64,000 nucleotides of DNA from Dendrolimus kikuchii (lineage: Eukaryota; Arthropoda; Insecta; Lepidoptera; Lasiocampidae): the NCBI GenBank assembly GCA_019925095.2, contig CM034389.1, positions 24,539,435 through 24,603,434 of the forward strand, in the 5' to 3' direction. Position numbers and translations under genes: made by a program. The first letter of the stretch is position 1, and every line of letters starts with the position of its first letter. This document shows positions 52,451 through 63,951 of this stretch, piece by piece. Below the pieces are notes generated by a model. It did not search any database, was not told the DNA's origin, and saw only the letters and a program-made list of their open reading frames with translations.

Positions 52451-53017
52451 CAGTTGTATTGTAGGCTACAACTAACGCCATTCAACGGAGTTCTTATGAA
52501 AACTCAAAAGGCCACATTTGACTATACAGTTCACATTTCTCACAAAACACATAATTACTACTAAAAAACTATCAATATCCTACAACTATTGTTCATTTCA
52601 GAGTAATTTTACACATTTTTAGAAAATAAAACTGCACAGCACAACGTCTCCTTTCAGTTCCCGCCAAAAAACCTATTAACATTTAACATTAACGACATGG
52701 ACATTTTATTTTTAAATGATAAAGCATCAAACAAATTACTGGACGCGGCTGATCACCGTGACTTATAGGTATCTGGTAGAACTGAAGTGAATGTACATTG
52801 AACTGTGCAAACTATTGAATTGGTCATAAGTCACGGGCGTAACCTTTAACCATCCATAAACGTTCGGATGTTTGATAGAAATCTGGATATTCTCATTGTT
52901 ACCAAATCTTGTTAGAGAAAAGGCGCTGTGTCAATTTTTAAAAACCGCTAGATTGGGATTTGTTCCGAAAAAAGCTCTAAATATACAGTAACAACAATTT
53001 ATAAGTAAAATTATCAA
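52451..53017 (+). repeat. 567-bp direct repeat, copy 1 (5' side of the THAP gene)
   Basis: Runs from CAGTTGTATTGTAGGCTACA to AAGTAAAATTATCAA. By eye it is identical in length and sequence to 55634-56200. It lies between the divergent starts of BORCS8 and the THAP gene. It has no ORF. Its first ~230 bp also match the old repeat at 10246-11338. Confidence 0.92.
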
Positions 53018-53334
53018 TTATACAAATAGCATCCATTTTGAAGGCACACACATAAACATATATCTATCTCGTTCTTACTCAGCACTGTAACTCGCAGGAA
53101 AACAATATAACAGTATTTCAGTGCGTACATAAAGTGGAACATGAATATACGTAAATACCTAATGAGGCCGAAAATCCGCCATGTTTAGTGCACCAAATGT
53201 CATTATCAGTCAGTGCACCCGGTACTTGTCTTGTCAAAAAGTCGTGGTATAAATCAAAATAACTAATTATCTTTCAATATTTTGCTTGTGATTTAAAATA
53301 ATTGAAGCCAAATATAAATAATTACGTCGCAGAT

Positions 53335-54550
53335 ATGTCCGTGTGCAGTGTAATAGGGTGCGGCATAAGAAAAACACCAAATCAGTCATCTTTAACCATA
53401 CACAGGTACGCTGTAAATAACATTAAAAATATTGCTTATTGTTAATGTTTCCGGGAAAATAAAGGAAGATTTTCATTATAATTAGCAAGGTTCTTATGTG
53501 CAGTTATAGGTCATGAATGGATTTAACTTATTTAACTATATTTTTACGCTTAAATAATGTTAATTTATTAGCTGGGGTTGTACATTATTTATCGACTTTG
53601 ATATCGATATAATATGATTGCTTATATAAAATTTCTTATTTTATCATGCTACCCCGCTTAAAACATACAAAAATAATAATTAAAACATATTTTATAGGAT
53701 CCCAAGAAATGAGCGTATAAAGAAAAAGTGGCTGGAAGCCATTGGAATGGAAAATATAAAGCCAAATGCAAAATATATTTATATTTGCTCGCTACATTTT
53801 GATGATAAATGTTTCAACAAAACTCTGGATGTGACTCGACTACGAGATGATGCCGTGCCCTTCAAATTTGTAAGAGTAAGTTAATACTGTATATACTTTT
53901 ATAGTTAGTATTGATATACTTTTTTTTAATTATATACATATTTTAATACATACATATTATTTTATAACAAAACGTGCTATAAAAGGATCAAAATTAATAT
54001 ACAAGTTTTGTATGGTGGGACGATGATCAGCAGGATAGTCGTTGGACTGTCGGCTTATTATATAATTCCTGCTCCGTCTTCGCAGTCGAAGGCCTTAATA
54101 TGTCTTCTCGTGCCTCTCACCCTCATGGAGACTGCTCGTATAATTGAAATTTGTACTTTCACTTTTAGCCTTTGATATACTTGTTGCTGCTACCTTATTA
54201 CTGATATGCTAGTTACTAGTTGTAGTCTATGTCATTCTCATTCTATATAACTATTTTAGAAAAACTTATGGGTTTTGTGGCTGTGATTCCATCCAAGAAA
54301 TGTATTTGCCCAATTTGAATGATAATGTCATAATTTAAGCAAATTTTATGAAAAAAATACTGTGGACACAATTATTCTAAACTAATATTTCAATATTTTG
54401 CAGCGACATGCCAGCCAACATAAAACTGGCATATTAAAAGAAAACCAGTTGGAAACAATTCCTGTTTTGGCCGGTCCTGACACCTCTACCTTGGTAAATG
54501 CTGCACATTTAAGGACTCTGCTGTTCTTTAGCTTCAAGAGAAGATGTTAG
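53335..54550 (+). CDS. small THAP-domain DNA-binding protein, 3 exons
   Basis: Exons 53335-53405, 53698-53875 and 54404-54550 join in phase to 131 codons plus TAG (54548-54550). The THAP zinc-finger is complete: Cys4 and Cys9 (C-x4-C), then Cys54 and His57 (C-x2-H), the invariant Trp35, Pro26, and the C-terminal AVPFKF at 76-81, equivalent to the family's AVPTIF box. THAP domains are sequence-specific DNA-binding modules related to P-element transposase. The remaining about 48 residues are not recognised. Exon 3 holds an in-frame GTAAAT after ACCTTG, so longer splice forms are possible. A poly(A) signal AATAAA lies at 54697-54702. The gene sits between two 567-bp direct repeats and is divergent from BORCS8. 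The target is unknown. Confidence 0.87.
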
Positions 54551-54696
54551 ATTTTGTATATACAGACTCTTTATAGTGAAGCTATTGAACCTACTTAGAT
54601 AAAAGTAATATGCTTTGACATCTTTAGAGGAATAAACCAAAACTGATGGTGTCACTTCTTTGAATTTTGTATTCCATGTAAAACATCTAAGGTACA

Positions 54697-54702
54697 AATA
54701 AA
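54697..54702 (+). promoter_or_regulatory. poly(A) signal of the THAP gene
   Basis: AATAAA 147 bp after the TAG, followed by a T-rich stretch. Confidence 0.55.
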
Positions 54703-54978
54703 ACTCATATTATAAACTTATGCCTTTATTAGTTTTACTTTAATAAAAACTATTGTAAATTCGTTAAATTTTTAATAATTAAGTGATTTTAGAGCGGAAG
54801 TCATAAGGAATGACGTTTGTAATTAAATAAATGTTCTGAAGGTGTTTTGTTTTTTTTTATCACGCGGCCCTTAATAAGTTTAAAATTTGAATCACTCTCA
54901 CTTATGGTGCAGCGCACCTATCTTGAGGTGCGTTGCGGTAATGTGTTACGGACTTTAGAGTCAGCAACACAATTAAAA

Positions 54979-55034
54979 TAGATTGTAATAGAGAGGTAAG
55001 TAGTTTAGACTACTTACCTCTCTATTACAATCTA
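54979..55034. repeat. perfect palindrome, 26-bp arms
   Basis: Arms TAGATTGTAATAGAGAGG+TAAGTAGT and their exact reverse complement, separated by TTAG. It lies 280 bp downstream of the THAP poly(A) signal. Confidence 0.97.
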
Positions 55035-55040
55035 ATTAAT

Positions 55041-55116
55041 CTGTTTTGGATATCAAAATAAGAGTACGTGTTTTTCATAGGAAAAACACGTACTCTTATT
55101 TTGATATCCAAAACAG
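55041..55116. repeat. perfect palindrome, 36-bp arms
   Basis: The arm begins CTGTTTTGGATATCAAAATA and ends in GTGTTTTTC. It is followed after ATAG by its exact reverse complement, and lies 6 bp after the first palindrome. Confidence 0.97.
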
Positions 55117-55118
55117 CA

Positions 55119-55243
55119 TAGCTAGCTAGCATGCTAACGTTTTATCGCCGACATAAAGCTTCCATCCCTTTCCGGCATATACGCAAGTGCGAGCGAGACG
55201 GCAACATACGAAACGACGATAAAATTTAGCATGCTAGAGATGG
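55119..55243. repeat. imperfect inverted repeat around TAGCATGCTA
   Basis: CTAGCATGCTAACGTTTTAT at the left and CGATAAAATTTAGCATGCTA at the right enclose about 80 bp of GC-richer sequence. Probably a small MITE, third in the row of hairpins. Confidence 0.7.
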
Positions 55244-55633
55244 GCAGATGGCACTGTACTACGCCATATGTTTATGTTTTGTGGTCACTGTGTTGTCAAA
55301 CGACAACTTTATCAAATCAGTGTAGCAACTTTTAAAAATCGTCATATCGTTTACTTGATAAATTTGAAACACGAACTTGTCTTAGATTTCACACATCTAA
55401 ATCAAAGTATCTTTGCACATAACAATATACTTACTTCCTATTAAAGTATAAATTCTACAAATAATTAATACTCAATAATATTGAAAATAAAATGAGCCAA
55501 GGACGTTTATCGATAAAACCTAATAACATTAAAATCTTCTGGGCAGCACTAAAACCGCCATGTTTAGTGGCCAGATGACGTCACAGTGGCACGCATTTTT
55601 TATTGACGTTTCATTTCCATAGGTTTCCTACTT

Positions 55634-56200
55634 CAGTTGTATTGTAGGCTACAACTAACGCCATTCAACGGAGTTCTTATGAAAACTCAAAAGGCCACAT
55701 TTGACTATACAGTTCACATTTCTCACAAAACACATAATTACTACTAAAAAACTATCAATATCCTACAACTATTGTTCATTTCAGAGTAATTTTACACATT
55801 TTTAGAAAATAAAACTGCACAGCACAACGTCTCCTTTCAGTTCCCGCCAAAAAACCTATTAACATTTAACATTAACGACATGGACATTTTATTTTTAAAT
55901 GATAAAGCATCAAACAAATTACTGGACGCGGCTGATCACCGTGACTTATAGGTATCTGGTAGAACTGAAGTGAATGTACATTGAACTGTGCAAACTATTG
56001 AATTGGTCATAAGTCACGGGCGTAACCTTTAACCATCCATAAACGTTCGGATGTTTGATAGAAATCTGGATATTCTCATTGTTACCAAATCTTGTTAGAG
56101 AAAAGGCGCTGTGTCAATTTTTAAAAACCGCTAGATTGGGATTTGTTCCGAAAAAAGCTCTAAATATACAGTAACAACAATTTATAAGTAAAATTATCAA
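55634..56200 (+). repeat. 567-bp direct repeat, copy 2 (3' side of the THAP gene)
   Basis: Same orientation and, as far as I can read, the same sequence as 52451-53017, offset by 3183 bp. Flanks differ on both sides. The preceding CCGCCATGTTTAGTG word also occurs at about 53177. Confidence 0.92.
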
Positions 56201-57960
56201 GATATTGGTTTTGGGTTGACGATAACATTTTAATACACGTCGACATTACAATAAAGAAGTGCATTTTCTTTAATGGGTGTTGGCGACACTGAAGCCGTGT
56301 ACTTTATCAGTCGCTGCTGTCAGCCGCAGCTTATAGACGCATCCAACGATATGTTTAGAGTTTGAGAAATGGTTTAAGCATGGACGTACTATTCAAATTC
56401 CATGGGTGTTAAGAATTCAACCAGAAGCTTTGTAACTTTCAATTGTATGTATTAGTTTGTATTTGAAGATGATTGTTTTGTTGAGTCCTAAATGGCGTTA
56501 GAGTGTCGATTTACATCGCGCTATGGTTTAAATATGATAATAGTATTGGAGACAGCTTAGTTCTCAAATAAAGATCTTGCTTTGAGGTAACCACCGTTTA
56601 ATTTGGGGTACCCCGGGTTCAGAGAACCTGTACGAAAGGTGTACAATGGGCCTAACAAAGTTTTATGGATCTTGCTTATTGAGATTATTCAATCTACCTA
56701 TTATCAAGTCATGAGCAGCTGTATTTTATTGAAGATAAAATTAAAATAGTGCATAGATTTTTTTTTTTTTGAGTAATATCTACTATAATGAAGGGTGTAA
56801 AGGTGTGTGTATATTATAATTCGAGGCCGAGAGGCGTGGCTTACAACGTATCTGGATGAGGAAAGTCTATTAAAATGTACAAATTATAAGTCGTAAGTCG
56901 CGGATTTGAGCGTTCGGACGTCCTAATGTAATCTCGAAAGTGTTACGCTTCTGGTGTGCACATTGTTCGGACGCGTCCGATGGATGCATAACACAGACGG
57001 ACAACGTTATTTAAATTTGTCACAGCTATTTCACTAGTGATAAATCACCACCCGTTATATTTTAGAGGAATTTATAAAATAACAATACCGCGACGTGTCA
57101 CGATAACGACTAGAACTACAAGTGATTATTGGAACTGTTAAATGAAATAATACGTTGCACTCTCAATGGTACTTCACAGAATTATAAATAACTCAAGCAA
57201 ATAATATATGCTTAAGTTTTAAAAAATAAGGTTACATTTTACTTATAAGTTCCTTGGTTTGGTATTTCCACTATCTACTTTGGCTATTTTGTACTAGATG
57301 ACTCTTTAACGGTTTCGTCTCACGTGAAAGAATACTGAGGCGATCTTTAATGGATTGTTGATGACTGTTCCTATTCTTGTAACTAGAGTGAAAAGTGATT
57401 TGTTTTATATTAATGTTATTTATTGTTAAGTTGTGTTGTATTTGTTTTAATATTAATCGATGACTAGTGATGGCACATAACACATCAAATGTGGCGTCAC
57501 TAGATATCTCCTCCCCTCCCAGTCCTCCCGCCTCCCACTCTCAACGCGAAATAAAAAATGGATTGGAAATTATATGTAAACAAATAAGAGATTTATGAAT
57601 TATGAGTGTTCCGATAATTATTGTAATAATTTCATTTTAGTGTTTTTGAATCTAAGAATGACCTAAAATATGATTAGTTGTGCATGTACTATTATAACTA
57701 CACTAAATTACTAACATTTTAGTTATATATTATATCAGCTTGTCTTCTCTTGAATTTAATTTTCTGCATTGCTAACTGTTCTGGGTGAAAAAGAAATACA
57801 AAATGGGAAGTTGGTTTATAGTATGATCATTACCTACAGAAGTTTCGTTATCATTTTTCTTATCTTGTAAACAGTCTTATCATCAATTAGCTAATATCAG
57901 AGTCCATATTTTTTCATTTAGGTCCGTTTGGATATAGATATTAGGAAGTACTTTTATTTT
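56201..57960. other. upstream region of the SDR gene, nothing recognised
   Basis: AT-rich and without clear repeats or ORFs. The untranslated first SDR exon may start after the acceptor-like TTAATTGCAG at 57961-57970 or be the true first exon. No TATA box could be called with confidence. Confidence 0.35.
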
Positions 57961-58021
57961 GTTAATTGCAGATAAATTGTGAAATATCTTCTCTACTCAG
58001 AGTATAAAATTGTAGAAATAA

Positions 58022-61000
58022 ATGGTAAGTCACATAAAACTTCTTGATGTAGGTAAACTTATAAAATTGCATATCACTTGTGGTGTACTTACAGTAAAAT
58101 TTAATTAATTATAACATAATTTCTTTGGTTCAAATATTTACTCAGTTCTCAGTGTTAGTAGTAGTGGGCCCTAATGTGGCCCATTGTATTTTACTCGGAA
58201 AACATACTTTCACATTTGGTAATGTACAATATGAGCTCATCTTCAATTCGACTAGTTCACTGAAATGTAAAACTTGATTGATTTGCAATAAATTTAATGA
58301 AAAGAGCTTTCCATTATTTTTTGTGAGACTTAGGATCAGCCCCAGAATAGTCTATTATATATTAAGTAGGAGCATGCACCAAATTGTAAAATATTCTGAC
58401 CTATACATATTAATAGAATTACCAAATGCTAACAGTAAATGTTTTCAATGTGAGGAAGCCTGTGCTTCAAGGTAATAAATGTAGGACACCCACTAATTCC
58501 CCATCATTTTCATCATTTTTTCATACATATTTATTGGTAACTTCCTTAGCTTGAGAATATGACTTCTGTGTTTATCTGTTAATTATTAATTCTATGTTCT
58601 ACAAATTATTGTGTAACATCATAATCCTTGCTTTAAGTCTTGTTTGAATTTTGGAGTCCAGGGTCCTCTTCTTCTTTATCTTCTCCATTTCACATCTAAC
58701 TGACTAACACAGATAAATATCTTAATTTATTTGTTTTGTTTTCAGGAAATCAAATTAATAGACACTCTGTTCAGTATAGTACTGCCATTTATGTTCCCAT
58801 TCAGAATGTTGTTAAGACTGTATTCATTTTGTATACTACTAGTTGATATAGCATGGGTGTTTGTGAATGCAATTTATGCTGTGATGCAAGCTGGTTATGA
58901 GTTGATCAGGCCACCACCTTTGAAATCTGTCCGATTGGAGACTGCTTTGGTAAGATGTGATGTTTCATTCTTTCAAGAGATTAATAAATGTAGATGAAGC
59001 AAAAAATGTATGTCAAGATCATAGCAAGTAGAAACCCATCATCTCTGCCTATCTGCTTATGAGAAGCAGGTGTGATAATATATATCGATGGGTGAAAGGC
59101 TATTTGTTTTAAACTACATTTTTAAAATTTGCTGAGAGAAAAGTTTGAAGTTTCAAATGACCCAGAAAAACATATCACTAATGAACTATGTACCATACTT
59201 AAAAAAAGAACATCTATAGATTGAAACTAGACATCAGTTTTTTTATATTTCTTTAAGTTGAGACATTAGGATAAAACAAACCCATAGTGTTATTAAGCCA
59301 CACACAAAATGTCCCTTAAAACAAATAGCCTTTCAACCCTCAATATGTATGAAATGTATGTATTATATTTCATCAATGAAGCTATGCTAGTTTTCACTTC
59401 ACACATTCTTCCCAGTAACAATGATGTCTACTGTTTTATATATAAACTAGGTATGCCCGCAACTTTGTCCACACTTTAGTGGGATTCCCAGGGCACAAAG
59501 TATCATATTTAAAAAAAGAATGTAAGCTGTTGTTTTAGTGGAAACTAAGTCGGAATAATTTAATTTTTATGCATCCAAACAACTCAAACAAAAAAATATC
59601 ACACATTTTATTACATTAAATTTGCTATTCATGAGTAAAAAAGTAACATTTGAATTCAATTTTTTTTAATCTGTCCATTTTAAATCATTCCCAGAAAAAA
59701 TATTGCAGGATTCCCAGGTTAAAAAGTAGCGCAGAATTTAAGTCAAAGAAATAGCCATTGATCAGCGAAAACCGCTTCTAAATCAGCTCAGTAGGTTATT
59801 ACATGAATTCCAAACAAACAGACAAGAAATCTAACAAAAAATTGCATTGTGTTCTCCATCATTATTTTATATAGTAGTAGTAGTCTATTTCAGTTGTTTT
59901 TTTTAAATAGCATCAATGTACACACACTGCAGGTTTAAAATTTATAATGTTATGCTTGTTTCACCTATCTGTCTTAATGATTTTAGCATCTGGTGGGTTT
60001 CAGGTCATAGGCTCTGGTAGAGGTGTGGGTAGAGAAATAGCCATCCAACTAGCAGAACTAGGAGCAATAGTTCTTTGCGTAGACATCAACAAAGTATTCA
60101 ATGAAAAGACTGTGGAATGTATTAAGAAGAGAGGTGGCTCAGCAACAAGTTACACTTGCGACATAACAAAAAAGCAAAATGTTCAAACTTTGGCTGCTCA
60201 GGTATTATACAGTTGTACAGTCTCTTAATTTGGCCAATAAATAATATTATTAATTTATTTTAATGCCTATTCTGAAAAATTGAATTTTTCTCTTATTGTG
60301 GCTACTAAAAAAGACATTAGATCAGAGTAGCATATAAGATACCAAGTATATTTTTTTAATAGTTAAGAGTACAGCAGACAGGCTGATGGCACAACTGTGG
60401 TGGAATGTGGTTAGCAGCACCTATGAACATTTGCAATAGTAAAGGTGCTACCAATATGCTGCTGGACTCATAGGTGGGAATGGAACCTAGCCACTAAAGC
60501 ACTAACACAACTCAAGGTTGTTATGGCGGCATGCTCTAGACCAGGGTAGTAGCCCTCCAGACGGGCAAACGTCCTATCATCTGGCTATGGGTTGTTTTGT
60601 TGCCTCTTTTAAGACAGGCGGCCCGGTTGCAGGAATTAGTATTCTTTCTCTGTTCCTTCAAGGACAAAATACACACAACAAAAAGCATACACTTAGTATT
60701 TACATATTTTTCATTGTATTTGTATTGCATTGCACTATATACTAAATCTACAACTAAAAATCAAAGAGGTGATATGATGAACTATTATAACCTAAAGTAT
60801 GATTAAACACTTATGGCCTTACTTATAATGGTTTGTTAAATTTTAAGAAACTGCTCAGCAACTGATTAGTGAAAATCTTACCCATAAACTCCTCTTTAGT
60901 CGAATATTTTGGGTACCATTTATGTTAATCATTCAAATTTCGATTATCTGTGCTCCTCTTAGGTAAACAACAGGTAATACACGTTTATAAGTGAAAAATA

Positions 61001-63951
61001 GTTATTAATTGATTAGGGTCTGATTCTGATTCTCTTACTTAAAAGATGCCTAATCGTTTCTTAACGATATTATTATAAGTAAGGCCTTTATATATTACTG
61101 AAATCAAAATTAAGGATAGATCTTGTTTCACAGCTTCCATTCCTAATGTTTTTTCAGATACTTTGCATATGTGAAACTTGTTTACATATGATTGTTGATT
61201 CACAATCAAAATACTTATTGGAATTAAAAGAAGATTATTTTTTTATATTGATTACAGTTTTTGTATATTTACAGGTGAAAAAGGACTTAGGTTTTGTTAG
61301 TATGCTTTTCTATTGTTGTGGCATACCCAGTCCAAGGTCATTGCTGACGAGGCCCCCTCAAAATATACATGATACTTTAGATCTGACTCTTACATCATAT
61401 TTTTGGGTAAGTAATTGATTAATCAGAAAAAATAAATTATTTCCTTAACTAAGAAGTGGAATAACAACAAGCGCATCTACAGTTGTACATAATCTGTATT
61501 GCTAACATTAAGTTTTTGGATTGATATCTATGAATCCAAAGATTTAAATTGTTAATTTTAATTGCTTGTTTATTTTCGCAATGTCGTGGAAGGCCACGAC
61601 ACACCTTCCATGATCAAATTGATCGTGTACTAGCAGAAGGTGATGTCAGGAGCCTTAAGAACAGATGAGCTTGCATGACAAGAGTTATGAATGTCAAAGA
61701 GGCAAGTGAGGTGTGTAAGAATAAGTCTAAATGCCACTCTGTTGTTCGTGCCTACCCCGCAAGGGAACTGGCGTGAAGTTATGTATGTATGTATGTATGT
61801 ATTTTCGCAATGACACAGATGCATTCCTACAAGAAGCATATCTGTGCAATAGAAAGCGCGAGTGAGACTGCATAATTATCATATACTGCTTACAAATTTG
61901 TGTTGAGGCTTCAGCTTATTCTCTTTATCCAACATCTACTTTTGGTATTGTCAACATTCTCTCACTCTGAAGATTTAATACACATGGTTTTTGCAGAGAT
62001 TTCTTCTCTGATTTTTCTACTGTCTATATAATCGTATCCAAACACTAGTTGTAATATCTATGATTTGGTTTTGTGGTCTATGTTATTGTCAATCTGTTAA
62101 TCTACATACACATAAAATAAAAATATTTTTTTTTTTATTGCTTGAAGCAGGCAAACAGGCGGACGACCCACTTGATGGAAGGTGGTTACCGTCGCCTATG
62201 GACGTTTGCAACACCAGGGGCGTTGCCGGCCTCTAAGAAATTTTATAACGCCCTTCTTAAACGACCCCATGTCGTAGCGCAAAGGGAAAACTTCGGCGGG
62301 AAGTTCCCTCCAGATCATTGTTGTACGCGGAATAAACGTTCTAGAGAACTGTTGCGTATTTGAGCGTGGGAGCTCCAGGAAATGGGGGTGAACACCTCGC
62401 CGATGGCGAGCGGTGCGGTTGTAAAAATGAGGCGTTGGCACCAGTTCAAACAGTTCCTCGGAATACTCTCCGTTGTACAGGCGGTAGAATACGCAGAGGG
62501 ACGCAAAGTCTCTCCGAAGGTTAAGCGAATCTAAACCGTCTGTTAGTATGGAATCGTCGACTATACGAACGGCGCGACGCTGGATGGAGTCGAGAGGGTC
62601 TGTCTGGTAAGCGGGTGCTCCAGCCCATAAGTGTGAGCAGTATTCCATATGCGGCCTAACTTGTGCTTTGTAAAGCACAAGTCTTTGCCGCGGGGTGAAA
62701 TACTGCTTAGACCGGTTTAGCACACCAAGCTTTTCAAACATTTCCCTCTAAGCCAAAGAAATATTGTTCTGATTACCTTCAGTCTTTCACCTTTCATCAT
62801 TAAAATTTTCACCTCGGTCTGCTTGTATACGTTAAGGAAATTCTCTGGGTCTGTGCAAAAATTTGTGTTGTTTCTACACACGAACTGTGTAAACTGCTCC
62901 GGCGTTGACCAAGAAAAAAATCTTGTCTGCGTTAGACACGACGCGCTTTGCATTGTTGTGGTGAAGTGAGGGGTGGTTCAGGTGATTTGAGTATAATTGT
63001 ATGTGTGGATCCTATGCACGACGGCCCGGAAACAATCTCATTGTTTACAGTTCCTATTTATCTTGTCTGGAGCATACACGACAAATTTTCGTGGCTAGAT
63101 CTGACTAAATTCTAGTTGTGTGCATGTTGAAGTGATCTATGTGCCGCAAACACTGAAATTTATTATAGTGTACAAAGGACCTCACTGTTGGCTGTTCATC
63201 CTAACTCTCTTGAGTTACTATGTTCATATACTTATAGATTCTTTTAAAAAAAATTACAGTATGTGCCCATTGGAGATTTGGAATAAGCTCTTGGCAAATG
63301 TTTACCGAGACCACTATGCATTAGTTTTTGAAAAATCAGAAAATTCCTTCAAAGCCAATAGCTAATACCTCTTGTTCCATTAAGTGGGTATTCCAGATAA
63401 ATGACAGATCACCTTTGCATCTAAAGCAATATCTTCCAGATAACTCAGCTTAAAGAATTTGTTTATTCTTCACAGCTAATAGATCAGTTTATACCAGATA
63501 TGAAAGCAAAGAACCACGGTCACATAATCGCTCTGACGTCTGTGGCTGGGTTAAGCTACATTAAAGACCAAATGCCATTAAGTGTGGCTCAGTTTGCTGT
63601 ACAAGGCCTAGCAGAGTCACTCATGGAGGACTTGAGGATGAACAAAGTGAACGGTGTGCATGTTACTTTGACACACATTTACCCGTTCATAGTTGGGGAT
63701 GATAGTCCTGATGTTAAATTGCGGTAAGTGAACTCAGACGTGCAATTTCCAACACCCAGCCAATTATGTTTTTTGATAAAGTAGATTGATAGATAACACT
63801 ATATTATACAACAATACAAAAATGAACTTAAAGACTAAAATTATATTATAGGGTGGAGGAGCGAGATGGAATGCTCCTCCGTCTTAAAGGAAGATCTTCC
63901 AGCGAGGCTAATGTTGATCCTCGCAGGCCTAGGCCCATCTGTTATAGTTGA
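58022..63951 (+). CDS. membrane-anchored short-chain dehydrogenase/reductase, catalytic residues lost, 6 exons
   Basis: Exons 58022-58024 (ATG alone), 58746-58949, 60004-60201, 61275-61406, 63476-63723 and 63852-63951 give 885 nt or 294 residues, all in phase. Residues 2-45 are hydrophobic, as in the ER/lipid-droplet SDR16C and HSD17B11/13-type enzymes. The Rossmann turn is IGSGRGVG (71-78), where the family has TGxxxGxG. CDIT matches the adenine-ring Asp motif. NNAG is replaced by YCCG (148-151). The Asn-Ser-Tyr-Lys tetrad reads Thr173-Ser201-Leu214-Gln218. HGHIIALTSVAGL is otherwise a textbook strand 5. The frame is open with good splice sites, so a non-catalytic protein is inferred, not a dead gene. 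The start (ATG directly abutting GTAAGT) and the short last exon are the least certain parts. Introns carry SINE, RTE, MITE and LINE copies. Confidence 0.85.
58025..58745. other. SDR intron 1, nothing recognised
   Basis: AT-rich intron between the ATG-bearing exon and exon 2, with no element recognised. Confidence 0.35.
59444..59890 (+). repeat. dispersed repeat in SDR intron 2
   Basis: GGTATGCCCGCAACTTTGTC, GTGGGATTCCCAGG, CAGGATTCCCAGGTTAAAAA, CTTCTAAATCAGCTCAGTAG and a (TAG)n end form a familiar lepidopteran LINE- or SINE-like tail. Non-coding. Confidence 0.5.
60362..60666 (-). mobile_element. SINE (LINE-tail family), diverged
   Basis: Minus orientation: AGTACAGCAGACAGGCTGAT, CTCAAGGTTGTTATGGCGGC, CCAGGGTAGTAGCCCTCCAG and TTCTTTCTCTGTTCCTTCAA. 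In SDR intron 60202-61274. Confidence 0.75.
60816..61086. mobile_element. MITE, family B (271 bp)
   Basis: GGCCTTACTTATAATGG at the left and TATTATAAGTAAGGCC at the right. The interior is the reverse complement of 49867-50137 (ACTGCTCAGCAACTGATTAG, GTCTGATTCTGATTCTCTTA). In SDR intron 60202-61274. Confidence 0.8.
61583..61803 (+). mobile_element. RTE-type LINE 3' end with ATGT tail
   Basis: GTCGTGGAAGGCCACGACAC through GGGAACTGGCGTGAAGTTAT and then (ATGT)n. It lies in the SDR intron 61407-63475. Confidence 0.78.
62140..62741 (-). mobile_element. Jockey/CR1-superfamily LINE 3' end with intact C-terminal frame
   Basis: The minus-strand ORF (62741-62196, 181 codons) reads KLGVLNRSKQYFTPRQRLVL, PHMEYCSHLWAGAPAYQTDP and WRELPAEVFPLRYDMGSFKK. 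The 3' UTR CCATAGGCGACGGTAACCAC and poly(A) follow, ending near 62125. It is the best-preserved copy of the family also at 35515-38290 and 47125-48045. Confidence 0.82.
62717..62953 (-). other. unrecognised ORF beside the LINE fragment
   Basis: 78 codons from ATG 62953 (MQSASCLTQTRFFSWSTPEQ...). The last part overlaps the LINE start, so the open frame is partly element-derived. An in-frame AAG|GTAATC lies just before the LINE. It could be a small exon of an unknown minus-strand gene or chance; I cannot place it in a family. Confidence 0.2.

Noticed and set aside
63120..63365. 81-codon plus-strand ORF
   Set aside because: Lies in the last large SDR intron, has no recognisable motif and would break the phase-0 join 61406/63476.
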